Source: Spinellus fusiger (lineage: Eukaryota > Mucoromycota > Mucoromycetes > Mucorales > Phycomycetaceae). Taken from it: DNA of 64,000 nt. The translations under genes and the position numbers were made by a program. A model generated the notes under the pieces. That model was given only the letters and a program-made list of their open reading frames with translations, made no database searches and had not been told where the DNA came from. Of this stretch, positions 46,891 through 57,704 are shown one piece after another. Position 1 is the first letter of the stretch. Each line of letters begins with the position of its first letter. The stretch lies in assembly GCA_025094145.1 (NCBI GenBank), contig JALLLS010000063.1:62001-126000 (forward strand), given 5' to 3'.

Positions 46891-49306
46891 TCATTCCTTC
46901 TTGACCTCTTCTTCCTTGACCTCTTCTTCCCTGACCTCTTCTTCCTTGACCTCTTCTTCCTTGACCTCTTCTTCCTTGACCTCTTCTTCCTTAACCTTTT
47001 CTTTCTTAACCTTTTCTTTCTGTATCTCTCTTACAAACTCAACCATAAACTCACAGTGCTCTGTGTGAGGGAAGAGATCCACAGAAACTGCTCTCGTTGG
47101 CTTAAAAGGTAAATATGAGTATCGATTAGAGTTGGGTCGACATAGTCTAAAAAAAATACTGATATGAGTTGGGCTGGTACTTGAGCATATTGATCGTATT
47201 TACCCAATAAAGTTAGGGACTGCTTGAGAAGAGTCACAACTTATAAAGATAACTTTCTTGATATTCTTGCAATCACGTATAGCACGTACCACACTAGGAT
47301 GAAGACCACCCCTAGAATAGTTGTTTATCCACATAAAAACGTCCATATTAATATTAGTGTTTGGAAATAAACACAAAGAAGGCCCCTACACTACCTTGGT
47401 GGATCTACAATAGCAATGATCTCATCCGACTTCACTGAAAAGATAGTATCACAATCTTCAATCTTGCCACTCAAATACTCCACATTCGTGATGTCTAAAG
47501 ATCTGACTTAATACCAGAAGCCATGCATGCACAAGGTTCCATTGACCAACACTTACTGTTTAATTTAGCATTGACGTGTGCATCTTTAATAGCCTGTTCA
47601 TCGCAATCAATGCCAATGACACGACTCACTGACTTTGCCATGGTCAATCCAATAACACCTGTGCCACAACATATATCCAACAAGACAGGCTTCTTTTTTG
47701 AATCCAGAGTACACCATTCAGCACACTTTTCAAATAGTTTTTCAGCTGCTGGTGTATTGACTTGGAAGAAGGCTTCATTAGAAATACGGAATCTATAAAG
47801 TATACCTGTCAGCAGGAGTACTTTTGTTATGTTTAAATACATTAGGCATAAAGAATAGACAGCTTACTTTAATCCCATCATATCCTCATGAATATAACCA
47901 TCCCCAATTAGAATATCCCACTTCTCATCCTTATATTCTCTCTTTGTACCCACAAAGGATGTGTTGAATAAGACTGTCTTGAGTTTTATATCTGTTTCTT
48001 TCTCTTGGAATTCCCTCCAGAATTCTGTCAATTTGATCTTCTCCTTTTCTATTTCTTCAACTGCTATGTCGGAGATGTTGATTTGTATATTAATCATAGC
48101 TAGAATAGAATAAAGTAAGTCGTAGTCTTCCTACCCTCTCCCCAAGGAGTATTCCTCTTACCCTCTCCAGATCTCTGTGTTCTTACTGAAATGGATCTCC
48201 ATGTGCCTTTTTTTGTCACCATCGTATATACATCGTGTACTGATGCCTTGACATAATCCTAGAGAGCCACTCAGTAATGCATCCAACAAGAGATCCTCAC
48301 TCACCTCCATTGCTTTTGCTATTCTCTTGGCATGATCAGACACAGCAACAGATTGGGATGACCCAAGAACAGTAGTATGTCCGTTAACATAGCGTCCGAG
48401 TTGAAATCCAACAGTAACCTCTCCATTATTATCATTGCCAATGGTAAAATTACACTTGTTACGGTATCCATTCACAATTGGAGAGCCAATGGGATCCAGA
48501 AATTCACACAGGGAGTTCTTGGTACTAGACCCATCCACTTGTTATTAATGTCATGGTATTAGAATACTTGCTTATTAAAGGCCCATGTAATTTGATGTAT
48601 GCGTTCTTTGGGAAGACACCTTATCTTTGCTATTTTTCTCTTCATCCGGAAAAGACTCTTGGCGTTTATTTTGTTCTTTTGCGTTAGCTGTTCATCATAG
48701 GGCATTCTAACCAGCAGTATAAACACCGTTGCTTTGTTACAAACAGTCCCATCCCTTGTTGCTCTTGTTTGCTTACTTGTAAAGAGGAGTTACTTGATCA
48801 GCAATCATTTGATGGCTTGTGCGTGTATCATTTTCGAGCTCTTGCTGTGTTTTTTTTCTCTTGATCTCGTACTTTTCTTCGCATTCCTCTCTCGAGATAC
48901 GTGTGTAGTTGGCCGATAATATTTCATTCTTAAACTCAAGACCTGTTAATCTATTGACAGCATCAATAGCTTCTTGTTCTGTCTATTGTATTCACCACAG
49001 AAAGAAAAAGAAAAAGGGAAGTGAATAAGGAAGAGGTGGCGTGTGGATTTTCCTGCTATTTTTCTTGTATTTCCTTTTCGTACCTTGAGGTTTACATAAG
49101 CATAAGTCCACTTGGGTGCCTTTTTTATGCTGCACATTCCCATGATTCTCAAGAAGCTAGAGGAAGAGGTAGTGTCATTGACAGGAAGGTTGTCCACTTT
49201 GACTTGGTAAATATATTCACTCTCTTCAAAGAGCCATTTTTCAGGGTGTTGAGAAGCAAATTGTCTCACCCTTAATACATTCAATCCTATGTAGTGGGTG
49301 GTTCAT
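46891..49306 (-). CDS. TRM2: tRNA (uracil-5-)-methyltransferase, TRM2/TRMT2A type, ten exons
   Basis: Makes m5U54 in tRNA using SAM. Exons (minus): 49306-49270, 49223-49084, 48982-48777, 48706-48572, 48524-48187, 48099-47868, 47792-47557, 47494-47395, 47311-47204, 47146-46891; all phases close to 595 residues. An N-terminal RRM-like region (YQVKVDNLP, KKAPKWTYAYVNL) is as in TRMT2A, followed by a TRAM-like stretch (GYRNKCNFTIGND). The methyltransferase core has FQVNTPAAEKL, LLDICCGTGVIGL (SAM), VIGIDCDEQAIKDA and VDPPRGGLHP, then the catalytic Cys in FISCDSSQAV. The usual SCNP is SCDS here. The C-terminus adds a KEEEV repeat. The intron at 48525-48571 is GC-AG. The start exon is the least certain part. 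Confidence 0.9.
46897..46990 (-). repeat. Coding minisatellite in the TRM2-like gene
   Basis: Six near-perfect 15-bp units (TTGACCTCTTCTTCC on the plus strand) encode the C-terminal KEEEV/REEEV repeat, a highly charged tail not typical of the family. Confidence 0.9.
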
Positions 49307-49895
49307 TTTCTGTGTCTGTCTTTAATGCCCTACTTAGTGATGGTGTAAACTTGAACATGATCTCCTTTGTCTTGAAAGCAAAACAAAACAAAACAAAGAA
49401 AACAAAGACGCCACTCCGCCACTGCTATTTATTAAAAATATATGAAAACATATTGTCACTGTTGGCCCTTATTTTTATACCATTCTCATTTATTATGTTA
49501 TTTGTACAGCCATTGACCGTTCAAAAGAATGCTATTAATGCTTAAACTCAATCCATAGACTGAAATGAAAATAAAGGTCAATTCGATCACAATTGAAAAA
49601 GTACAAGATATACTATTATTATTATTACTATTATTACTATTATTACTTTGAATATTCCATAATGTGTATCACACATAGCAATGAAGAAAAGGTGTTGGAT
49701 AGAAATAAAAGACATTTATTAGCTGATGATATATAGATATATATATCACTCCTTCAATAATAATTATAAAAAGGTGTTTCTATGTTGAGAGTCAAATAGT
49801 TGAACTTTTCCTTACGAATGGCTTGGTGTAGCTGGATTGCTTTATTCTAATGAAGAGAAGGGAAGAATATCCAAGCAGTGAAAATCCTAACTACT

Positions 49896-49910
49896 CTGTG
49901 AATATCACAG
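49896..49910. promoter_or_regulatory. Palindrome upstream of the HTH-array gene (copy 2)
   Basis: CTGTGAATATCACAG, arms CTGTGA/TCACAG around ATA, 62 bp upstream of the ATG; the same site as 27858-27872. Candidate autoregulatory or recombination site. Confidence 0.4.
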
Positions 49911-49972
49911 TCATATTTTCATTTCCCGAATAATAATTCATCCAAACTACAGTGTATTCGACACTTTCCTTA

Positions 49973-50902
49973 ATGCTTACCACTTCACTCATCAAACAAA
50001 CGGCTGCTATGAGCAAACAGCTTCTAATAAGCAAACAATTGCTAATGAGCAAACAGACACCACTGAAGAAATACTCAGTAATAGAGTTTCCCATAAAACT
50101 CGTAGGAAAGGCGAGACGTGTTGATGAAGACATGCGCAACACTATTGTAAATGAACACAAGGTCAATGGACTCAGTCAAGAGAAGATAGCCGCTATAGTT
50201 GGCACTAGCATATCGACTGTTGGTACAATATTGAGGAAACATACGCTTAGTACTGGAATCCCACATAAGACTTGTAAAGTGGGGAAACCTGTTGATGAAG
50301 ACATGCGCAAAACTATTGTACATGAACACAAGATCAATGGACTCAGTCAAAAGAAGATAGCTGATATGGTTGGCACTAGCCAAAATACTGTTAGTGTAAT
50401 ATTAAGGAAACATACACTTAGTACAGGTGTTCTCCATAAGACTTGTAAAAAGGGGAAACGTGTTGATGAAGACATGCGCAAAACTATTGTACGTGAGAAT
50501 AAGGTCAATGGACTCAGTCAATGGAAGATAGCTGCCATGATCGGTGTTTGCCAACAGACTATTAGTAAAATATTGAAGAAGCATACACTTAGTACTGGAA
50601 TTCCTTATAAGATTCGTAAAAAGGGGAAACGTGTTGATGAAGACATGCGCAATACTATTGTACATGAACACAAGGTCAATGGACTCAGTCAAGAGAAGAT
50701 AGCCGCTATAGTTGGCACTAGCATATCGACTGTTAGTGTAATATTGAAGAGGTTCAGGGAAAACAGCACTCTTGAGTCCATAAAAGATAAAGAGAGTGTA
50801 TGCATAAATACCAAGGAAGATGATTTGGAGAACTTGAAGGAAGAGCCACAAACTACTCCAGACAATGAAGAGATTAAACATGAACAGGATCAATCTACTT
50901 AG
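49973..50902 (+). CDS. Tandem helix-turn-helix array protein, 4 modules
   Basis: ATG 49973, 309 residues, no stops. Same plan as the copy at 27001-27795, but with four 57-residue modules, each beginning VDEDMR(N/K)TIV and containing NGLSQ.KIA followed by a variable recognition region: GTSISTVGTI, GTSQNTVSVI, GVCQQTISKI, GTSISTVSVI. The final module again ends ILKRFREN.TLES before an acidic tail; here the protein stops at DQST, shorter than copy 1 by 13 residues. Spacing between modules is basic and includes THR/SER-rich HTLSTG. The array resembles repeated transposase-type HTH domains without a nuclease. A DNA-binding role is inferred; the target is unknown. Confidence 0.75.
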   Translation: MLTTSLIKQTAAMSKQLLISKQLLMSKQTPLKKYSVIEFPIKLVGKARRVDEDMRNTIVNEHKVNGLSQEKIAAIVGTSISTVGTILRKHTLSTGIPHKTCKVGKPVDEDMRKTIVHEHKINGLSQKKIADMVGTSQNTVSVILRKHTLSTGVLHKTCKKGKRVDEDMRKTIVRENKVNGLSQWKIAAMIGVCQQTISKILKKHTLSTGIPYKIRKKGKRVDEDMRNTIVHEHKVNGLSQEKIAAIVGTSISTVSVILKRFRENSTLESIKDKESVCINTKEDDLENLKEEPQTTPDNEEIKHEQDQST

Positions 50903-50987
50903 CAAGCCCACCTTCCACAAGCTGATGAAACAAACTAAGTTTTCCTTATAAAATAGTGTATCTGAATATGTCTTCATTAGCAAACAT

Positions 50988-50999
50988 AAGAATTAGATT
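50988..50999. repeat. Target-site duplication, LINE family 1 copy B (3' side)
   Basis: AAGAATTAGATT, repeated exactly at 56255-56266. The same bases occur once in HTH unit copy 1, confirming the empty site. Confidence 0.96.
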
Positions 51000-51197
51000 A
51001 TTTTTTTTTGTAGGTGGAGGCCGAAACCTCACATTTTATTTGCTTGCACGTCACAGTGAGCGGTGCACACAAAAAACCCCATTTTAGCAAGCTAAAAGGG
51101 AAGATAATATATAGATAGTTGAACTAAAGGAAAAATAAAATAAAGGGATAATACAATATAAGGGATAAGCTATACAAAGGAGAAAAAAAGAAACGTT

Positions 51198-54100
51198 CTA
51201 AATGTCTGCTTCAGCTATAAACACAAGAATCAACTTCTCGGCCATAGACTCAGCACGAACCACAGTGAAAGGAATATTGTCAAACACTAGTTGCCAGTGA
51301 CACCTCCAGAGCGCCAAGAGAATGCCTGATACCACTTGATAGGGCTCCAGAGAAAGGGAAACAGAGGTAGGAAATTTGAGACTGTAAATGGCCTCGAAAA
51401 TATCCAATAGAGTAGGACTCCTGCCAAAGAAACGCTCCCAGACTGAATTCCAAGTAGCTAACTTGACAGGGCAAGCAAAAAGAAAGTGAGCACTTGCATC
51501 TTCAGACACTTTACAGATTGGACAAAGAGCAGTGGGAAAAGAGTCAGGGATAAGCTGATGTAGCAGCAAGCGACAAGAAAGTTTTGAGTGCAGAGCTCTA
51601 TACCAGACATTTCGAGCAGAGTGGTGGATATTCATCCGCCAGAAAAATCTCCAATTGCGATTAGTGAGAGGTGGTCTAAAGACAGGTAAGACAGACACTG
51701 AGGTAGCGATCTGTCTATAGAGACGAGGGCCAAGCTTGCTCAAGGGGCAATCCTCAGTATCTACACTGGAAATGAAAGGGCTCAAGTCCAAACAACCCAC
51801 TCCTCGAGGTTCTGAAGAAGGACGCAGACCAGGAAGACAGTTGAGGACAAAGAATCCATGTAGTAGAAGACGACCACGTAGGTGGGCACGACAGAAACGA
51901 GATACAAGACGAGAAGAAACTGTTACCTCAGAGGGTATACGATGCCGAATGCATTGAAGCACTTCATCAAAGACAAAGGCATTCACTGCACTCAGGCTAC
52001 TGTAACCCTTTGAAGGCTTAAATTGATCGTCAGGTAAAAACCAAACAGCAGACAAAGGAAGAGAGAGAAAAGTAGCAGATGACACTCTCTGATTTACTGG
52101 ACGCCGTGGCAACTGGTCAAAGGCATTTAGTAATGAACCCAAAGGGTGTAAACCAGATGCAAGTGCATAGGGGCGTAGAGTTGGAAAAAAGAAAGGCAGT
52201 AATGGATCAGGCACATTACACATACTTTGAAGAACAAAAGCAGTGTAAGGAGAAACAAAAGAATCAGGCTTTCCACCAAAGAGAGGTCAAATCCACCGCA
52301 CTTGCAGAGCCCATTGGTGTAGTTGAGGATCCAGGATACCCAGTCCACCTGCTTGCTTGGGTGCAGTTAACTTATCAAATTTGATGGGTGGAAGCATGTT
52401 ATGCATAAGGAACTGTTGACCACAAGAGCATAACTGTTTCAATACTTTAGCAGGCAGAGAAATAACTTGAAGGACATGCCATAAGGTAGAGAAGATGAGC
52501 GTATTAAGCACAGTGGCTCTTCTTAATACCGACAAAGAGCATTGAGAGTGAATATGACAAGCTGCCTTGACTTTTTCCAGAAGCTGGTGGCAGAAAAACC
52601 GGCGTTGGTCTGTAGAAGTGGCAAGAGGAAAACCCAGGTATATCACAGGAGTACTAGATCTACAGTCATGCCAGTCAACAATCTGATGGCGACTTAGTGG
52701 ATCAGTCCACCCAGGGAGCAAGGCCCCAGAAAGAGAAAAAGCAGTTGTCTTGGAGAAATTAATTTTTGCATTGGATGCTCTGCTATAGGTATCCAACCAC
52801 TTGTACAGGCAGTCTAGATCAGATGGCTGTTGAAGAAAGACTAAGGCATCATCAGCATATGCAAGTACTTTCACTGGTGCAGGAGGAGGAAGAGGCACAG
52901 AAGTAGCAGAACTAGTGAAGACATATCCTTTAAGATCAGTGTCTTGTAACAGAGAGCAGAGAAGTGGTTCAAAAGCCAGGTTAAATAGAACTGGTGACAG
53001 TGATCCCCTTGACGAAGACCACGTCCTTGGTTTACAGGTGAAGAGATGAAACCATTGACATTGACCCTGATGGCTGTACCAAAGAACAAACCAATCAGAC
53101 AAGTGACAAGAGTCTCTGGGAAACCAAAACGACGAAGAACAGTAGAAAGATAGGTAGGATGAACTCTATCATATGCTTTCTCTTGGTCCAATAACAAGCC
53201 GATGGCAGTTGAACCAGATCGAACAGCATCATCCATCACCAACCGAGTCAACAAACCATTATCTGCAATGAAGCAACCATGTAAAAACCCAGTCTGGAAT
53301 TGGTTCACTAGTGTCTGAGCAGCAGGAACAATACGACTATTGACAAGTCTAGTGAAGACTTTTGCGTCTGTGTTGATAAGCGAAATGGGCCTCCAGTTGG
53401 CCAACAAAGAAATATCACCTCTCTTTGGAAAAGAGTCATACATGTGTCCTGCCAACTGAGAGGGAAAGTACCTAGAGTAAGAGCATCATTGTAGATTTTC
53501 ACAACCATAGTGGCATATTCAGGGTGAGCAAAAACAAGCCTCAGAACCTCATAGGGTATGCCATCCATGCCTGGACTACTACATCGTGGGGAGCGGGAGA
53601 CACCTTCCAGAATCTCTTCCAGAGTGATATCAGCTACCAACTGTTTAGCAGTATTAGCAGATAGAATGCAGGAACTAGGAATAGAAGATAAGAGCTGTTC
53701 AGTGGCAGAAGCATCTACAGTCTCAGCAGAGTATAGTTTTGAATAAAAACATTGAGCTGCAGCTGTCATTTCCTGAGGTTCGGAGCAAAGAGCACCAGAT
53801 ACTGGGTGTCTCAGGGCAGGGATGGCGGTCTGGGCCTGTCTAGTAGTCATTGTTTTTTCAAGAAGCCGGCAGAGCGTTCACCTTTTTCCCTCCAAATACA
53901 ACCAGCTTGAAGGGTAGCCACATAGGCGATCTCATTCTGCAAAGCAGCAATCTGGGTTTCCACAGAGGGAAGAAGCAGAGACAAAGAAGCAGTAGAGCGA
54001 TATTCTCTCAAAATTTGGTTGCGTCGACTTTGTAATTTATGTAGCTGTCATTGATGCCATGCTGCCTGTTTCTTTCCAAATTTCCTAGCTACATTCTGAA

Positions 54101-54965
54101 ATTCTAACTTGGCTCTTTCCCACTGATCTTGTACAGAAAGATCTGACATGGTAGGAAGATGAGAAAGTGAGTCCATGAGTAGGTCACAAAAGTCTTTTTT
54201 CTGAGCTAAAAGTGGATTGGCACGCCACAAGCCTTTACCACAAGGTATAGCAGTAAGTGATAAAGTAACTGACAAAAGAGCATGATCAGTCCACTCTGAG
54301 TTAATAAAGTCTATGGTAGCAGAGTGAGTTGTAGGAGCTAAGTCAGTTGATGTAAAGATAGCATCAATACTGGATGCAACATTTCCTCTACAAAAAGTGG
54401 GTGGTGGGTGGAGAGAAGAATAATGGTGACAATCAACAAAGTACCTATTCACAAAAGATGTCCACTGTAGTAGTGATGGTGAGTGAGTAGTAGGTAAAGA
54501 GTAGTTAAAATCCCCAGCAATAAGGATGCGTGGGAGAGAAGTAGTATAGTCCATAAAGGACAGAAGCAAGAGAAGATTGTTGTAGAAATGTCTTTGTTCA
54601 GAAAGGCGTGTGGGTGCATAGAGTACCAACAGCTCAAATGATTCAAAGGCATTGTTGCAATGAGTAATTGTAGCAGAGAGAACTCTACAATCAATAGTCA
54701 AGTAATTAGGAGAAAGAAGAAGATCAGGAGAGAGAGAAATCAATCCACAATGAGAAGACCAGAGGCTATGAGAAGCTTGGAATTCCATGTGGAAGGTGTG
54801 TTGAAGGTCAGGAGAAGCATGTGTTTCTTGCAAAGCAAGTAGTTGAAAAGATTGTGTCCGTAGAAATCAAATAAATTGTCGTCGTTTTTGTGTGTTATTT
54901 ACCTTGGCCAGGCCTCTGCAATTGAGAAAGCCTAATTGAATATCGTATGGTTGTACTCTATTCAT
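51198..54965 (-). pseudogene. LINE family 1 ORF2, copy B
   Basis: Starts at ATG 54965 within the ORF1 stop. Endonuclease (LNCRGLAKVNN, LALQETHASPD, LIAGDFN, SIDAIFTS, TDHALLSV), reverse transcriptase (GRGLRQGD, VLAYADDALVFLQQP) and zf-RVT C-terminus (WRMNIHHSARNVWYRAL, CPICKVSEDASAHF). Single-base losses near 53855 (A6 against A7 in copy A), 53430 and 53010 shift the frame. TGA codons near 54875, 54048 and 52286 are also present in copy A. Several Arg residues here are Trp, Gln or His in copy A, as expected if copy A lost CpG. Confidence 0.9.
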
Positions 54966-56250
54966 TGATATCTAACAGGTTTTTGACGATTGCGGGGTGG
55001 ATAAAAGAAAGAACAACAGGTGAAACAGGTAAAATGGATTGATTTGGAGTACTCTGTGAATTCTCAGAGAGATCTAAACTGCCACATACAGGATTATCCA
55101 CAAGCATGGGCTCTTCTTCCAACTCAATAAATGCTGCACAAGAAGAAGAATCCAAAGGGTCTGCAACACTTATAGCAGTGGAAGGGGTGGCAACACTACC
55201 ATCAATAACAGGATAAGCAGTGGATGTAGTAGAAGAAGTAGAAACAGTAGCAGCATCATGAGTAGCAGGATTAGCAGGAGCATCAGGAACATTTGGAACA
55301 ACAGGAGTACTAACAGAAATGCTAGTATCAGCTGTAACAGTGGTATCAACTACAACTGTAGGTTTGTTCTTCTGAATTTTAGGCTTTTTACGGCCTAAGT
55401 CCTCTCTATTCTGAGGACATTGGGCTGCAACATGACCTTCAGAATTACATCCAAAGCACAGATGACAAGAACGAATTGGACAGTCTTCACGTGAGTGATC
55501 TGCTGCATGGCAGTATTGACAGAAACTAGGCATATCTTGCCAAGTAGCAAAAAAGGTACTGGTGCCATCAAACCACTCCATCTGGTGGCTTAGTGGCAAG
55601 AAGGAAGAAGCAGAAGCAGAAGAAGTAGAAAAGGAAATAAAAGCATATCCTCGGCCCATGAACCAGCCACCATGTTCCTCAACATGCAGACCAAGTTCAA
55701 GAATCCGCCCATAGGGCCCAAGAGACTTTTCTAGTCCCAAACAAACATCATCAGCATCCTCAATAGGAAGATTCTTAAGTGCTAGCTTTGTTACTTTGCA
55801 GTCGCCAGGCAAAGCAGGGTATGCTTTCAGAGTGACCCCATCAACTATAAGGCCCTCTCCATTACAGATCTCTAAGCAGTGATCCTTTGACTTGAGGATG
55901 ACTTCTACTAGAGTCTGAGATCCTTCTTTGTGGGTGGTTATTCCAAGACCCACTCCCACTGGAAAAACTTTTCTAGCCTCTCTATAGAAGGCTGCTGATG
56001 TCACCAACACCAAGGTGACATCAAAAAACACACAGGGGTGTTTGCTGGAAGCCTGTTTCCAGACTTGAGGGGTACGTGTTGAGGTGCCATGAGTGGTGTT
56101 GGGGGCTGACAAAGGCACAGATTTGTACTTGGCTGCTGCCGAGTACAAACAAAAAGGTATAGCATTACGCTGTTGTTTTGGTCCATGAGGGGTGTTGTGT
56201 GGGCTATTGACACCACTTGGCGAGTCCGGATTTTTAGCGGGAAGAGCCAT
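54958..56250 (-). CDS. LINE family 1 ORF1 protein, intact, 430 residues
   Basis: ATG 56250-56248 to TAG 54960-54958. The middle part (about 100-190) has an RRM-like layout (KVTKLALKNLPIEDADDVCL, GYAFISFSTSSASAS) and is followed by two CCHC zinc knuckles (CQYCHAADHSREDC and CFGCNSEGHVAAQC). A Ser/Thr/Pro-rich C-terminal tail ends LLDINE. Such proteins coat LINE RNA and act as nucleic-acid chaperones. The stop overlaps the ORF2 start by eight bases. An unbroken frame here, against the broken copy A, supports recent insertion. Confidence 0.88.
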   Translation of the reverse strand: MALPAKNPDSPSGVNSPHNTPHGPKQQRNAIPFCLYSAAAKYKSVPLSAPNTTHGTSTRTPQVWKQASSKHPCVFFDVTLVLVTSAAFYREARKVFPVGVGLGITTHKEGSQTLVEVILKSKDHCLEICNGEGLIVDGVTLKAYPALPGDCKVTKLALKNLPIEDADDVCLGLEKSLGPYGRILELGLHVEEHGGWFMGRGYAFISFSTSSASASSFLPLSHQMEWFDGTSTFFATWQDMPSFCQYCHAADHSREDCPIRSCHLCFGCNSEGHVAAQCPQNREDLGRKKPKIQKNKPTVVVDTTVTADTSISVSTPVVPNVPDAPANPATHDAATVSTSSTTSTAYPVIDGSVATPSTAISVADPLDSSSCAAFIELEEEPMLVDNPVCGSLDLSENSQSTPNQSILPVSPVVLSFIHPAIVKNLLDINE

Positions 56251-56254
56251 GAAC

Positions 56255-56266
56255 AAGAATTAGATT
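56255..56266. repeat. Target-site duplication, LINE family 1 copy B (5' side)
   Basis: AAGAATTAGATT, exact partner of 50988-50999. Confidence 0.96.
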
Positions 56267-56301
56267 GTGACTTAACCAATACTACTTTACTGTCTGATAT
56301 A

Positions 56302-57647
56302 CAGTCACACACAATTGAGTTTAATACTTACCTAAATTTTAATAAAAAAAAAACCTTTTTTTTTTGCATAAAACTCTTCTTCTTTCCAAATATTATTAAA
56401 CCAACACAACATGTCAGATACATTTCAGAAACACACACTCGTGGAAAATATGATAAAGCAGAGGATAAAAAGCTATGGGTTATTTATTACCTGTTGAAGG
56501 CTCGATTAAAATTGACTATCATCGTAAACGTAGTTGAGATGAAAAAGGTCCACAGTTCAAAATAGTGTCAGAAACATCAAAGAACGTGGGTCACCATTGC
56601 GTTTAAAGAGTCATGGAAAACATAAGAAAGACAGTGATAGGGACCTCAGACACCTGGAAAAGGTCATTAGAGAGGACCCATTTGCCTCATATAATCAGTT
56701 GAAATTGGAAATGTTGAAGATTCAGGTTGATGTATCTAGAAACACCATTATCAGTTACTGCAATCAGTTGGGGTTTGGATCTTTTTATCCAGCTCACAAG
56801 CCAGCCTTAACTGAAAAACACGAAGAAAAACGGCTTTCTTGGGCTAATGAACAGGTCAATTGGACGAATGACTAGTGGAAAGGCGTCATCTGGTATGATG
56901 AGTCCAGGTACACCGCGAGAGGGAACAATAGAGGTGCCCTTGTCATCAGAAAAGTTGGAGAATGGTATAATCCTAATCATATTGTTCCAACATCAAAGTT
57001 TGGTGGCGGAGGGGTCATGCTTTGGAGCTGTTTTTGGGCGGGCGGATTTGGCCCATTAGTCTTTGTTGATGGCATTGTAAACCAAGATGAATATATCAAT
57101 ATTTTGGCTGGTGAGTTTCTTGTTTGGTTCATGGAATTTCATTAGAAAAAGGATAGGAAGTTTCTATTACAAGAAGAGGGTGTTGACTATCATACTGGGG
57201 CCTGTGCCAGATAGTGGAAAGAGACGTATTAGATTAGGGACTTTGAGTACTGGCCCGCACAAAGTCCTGACTTGAACCCAGCTGAACATGTCTGGTGGGC
57301 CTTGTAAAAACGAATTGAGAAAAGAAGGGTATCTATTACCAATGTTGAAAGTTTGAAGGCTCTACTTGCAGAGGAGTGGGAGAGGGTTGGTGTTGAACTT
57401 GCACAACGATTAGTTCTGAGTATGACAGATAGATGCCAGACTGTAATAGATGCCAAAAGAGGCCATACAAAATATTAATTATATTATTATTATTTCATTT
57501 TCTATAATTAAAGATGTTGAGCTTTATTGTGTGAAAGTTTGAAGCTTCTAGATCAAATGTGGAGTGTTTTATTTAATGTTGAACATATCCTAAATATTCA
57601 TCCTGAAATTTATTTTCAAAAGTATTAAATTCAATTGGGTGTGGCTG
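56302..57647 (+). mobile_element. Tc1-like element inserted in the HTH unit
   Basis: Imperfect inverted ends CAGTCACACACAATTGAG... (left) and CAGCCACACCCAATTGAA... (right, complement), flanked by TA (56300-56301, 57648-57649). Copy 1 of the HTH unit preserves the empty TA site (GATATAG). Length 1346 bp. Ends resemble those of the element at 25081-26430 (CAGTCACACAA), so the two are related subfamilies. Confidence 0.93.
56430..57478 (+). pseudogene. Tc1-like transposase, broken
   Basis: Readable blocks: DRDLRHLEKVIREDPFASYN, SWANEQVNW, VIWYDESRYT (first Asp), FGGGGVMLWSCFWAGGFGPL, QEEGVDYHTG (second catalytic Asp position is Glu in the usual Q-E/D-D/N context, so degenerate), SPDLNPAEHVW (Glu) and VIDAKRGHTKY-stop. 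TAG, TAA and TGA codons interrupt it near 56874, 57145, 57214 and 57305. Inactive. Confidence 0.85.
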
Positions 57648-57704
57648 TAGTGTCAAAGTAATAGACTAATAAGAGACCTCTGTATTTACAATGGATAATA
57701 TAGT

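Larger units (their letters stand above)
51000..56254 (-). mobile_element. LINE family 1, copy B, inserted in the HTH unit
   Basis: Same element as copy A, with more CpG preserved, an A-run tail (51001-51009 as T on the plus strand) and a 12-bp target duplication. ORF1 is intact; ORF2 has three single-base deletions and three TGA codons shared with copy A. The 5' end lies four bases before the ORF1 ATG, essentially the same point as in copy A. Confidence 0.97.
49581..57704 (+). mobile_element. HTH-array repeat unit, copy 2, interrupted by a LINE and a Tc1-like element
   Basis: Inverted relative to copy 1. Homology begins at 49581 and ends at 57704. Removing the LINE with one target duplication (51000-56266) and the Tc1-like element with one TA (56302-57649) leaves about 1510 bp, 171 bp longer than copy 1: exactly one extra module. 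Upstream flanks are essentially identical to copy 1 over several hundred bases, apart from one TAA triplet, so the duplication is recent. No target duplication of the unit itself is seen. Confidence 0.82.

Noticed and set aside
49973..50902. Ordinary Tc1 transposase
   Set aside because: No DDE blocks in the gene or the remaining unit; the HTH is repeated three or four times and the frame ends in an acidic tail.
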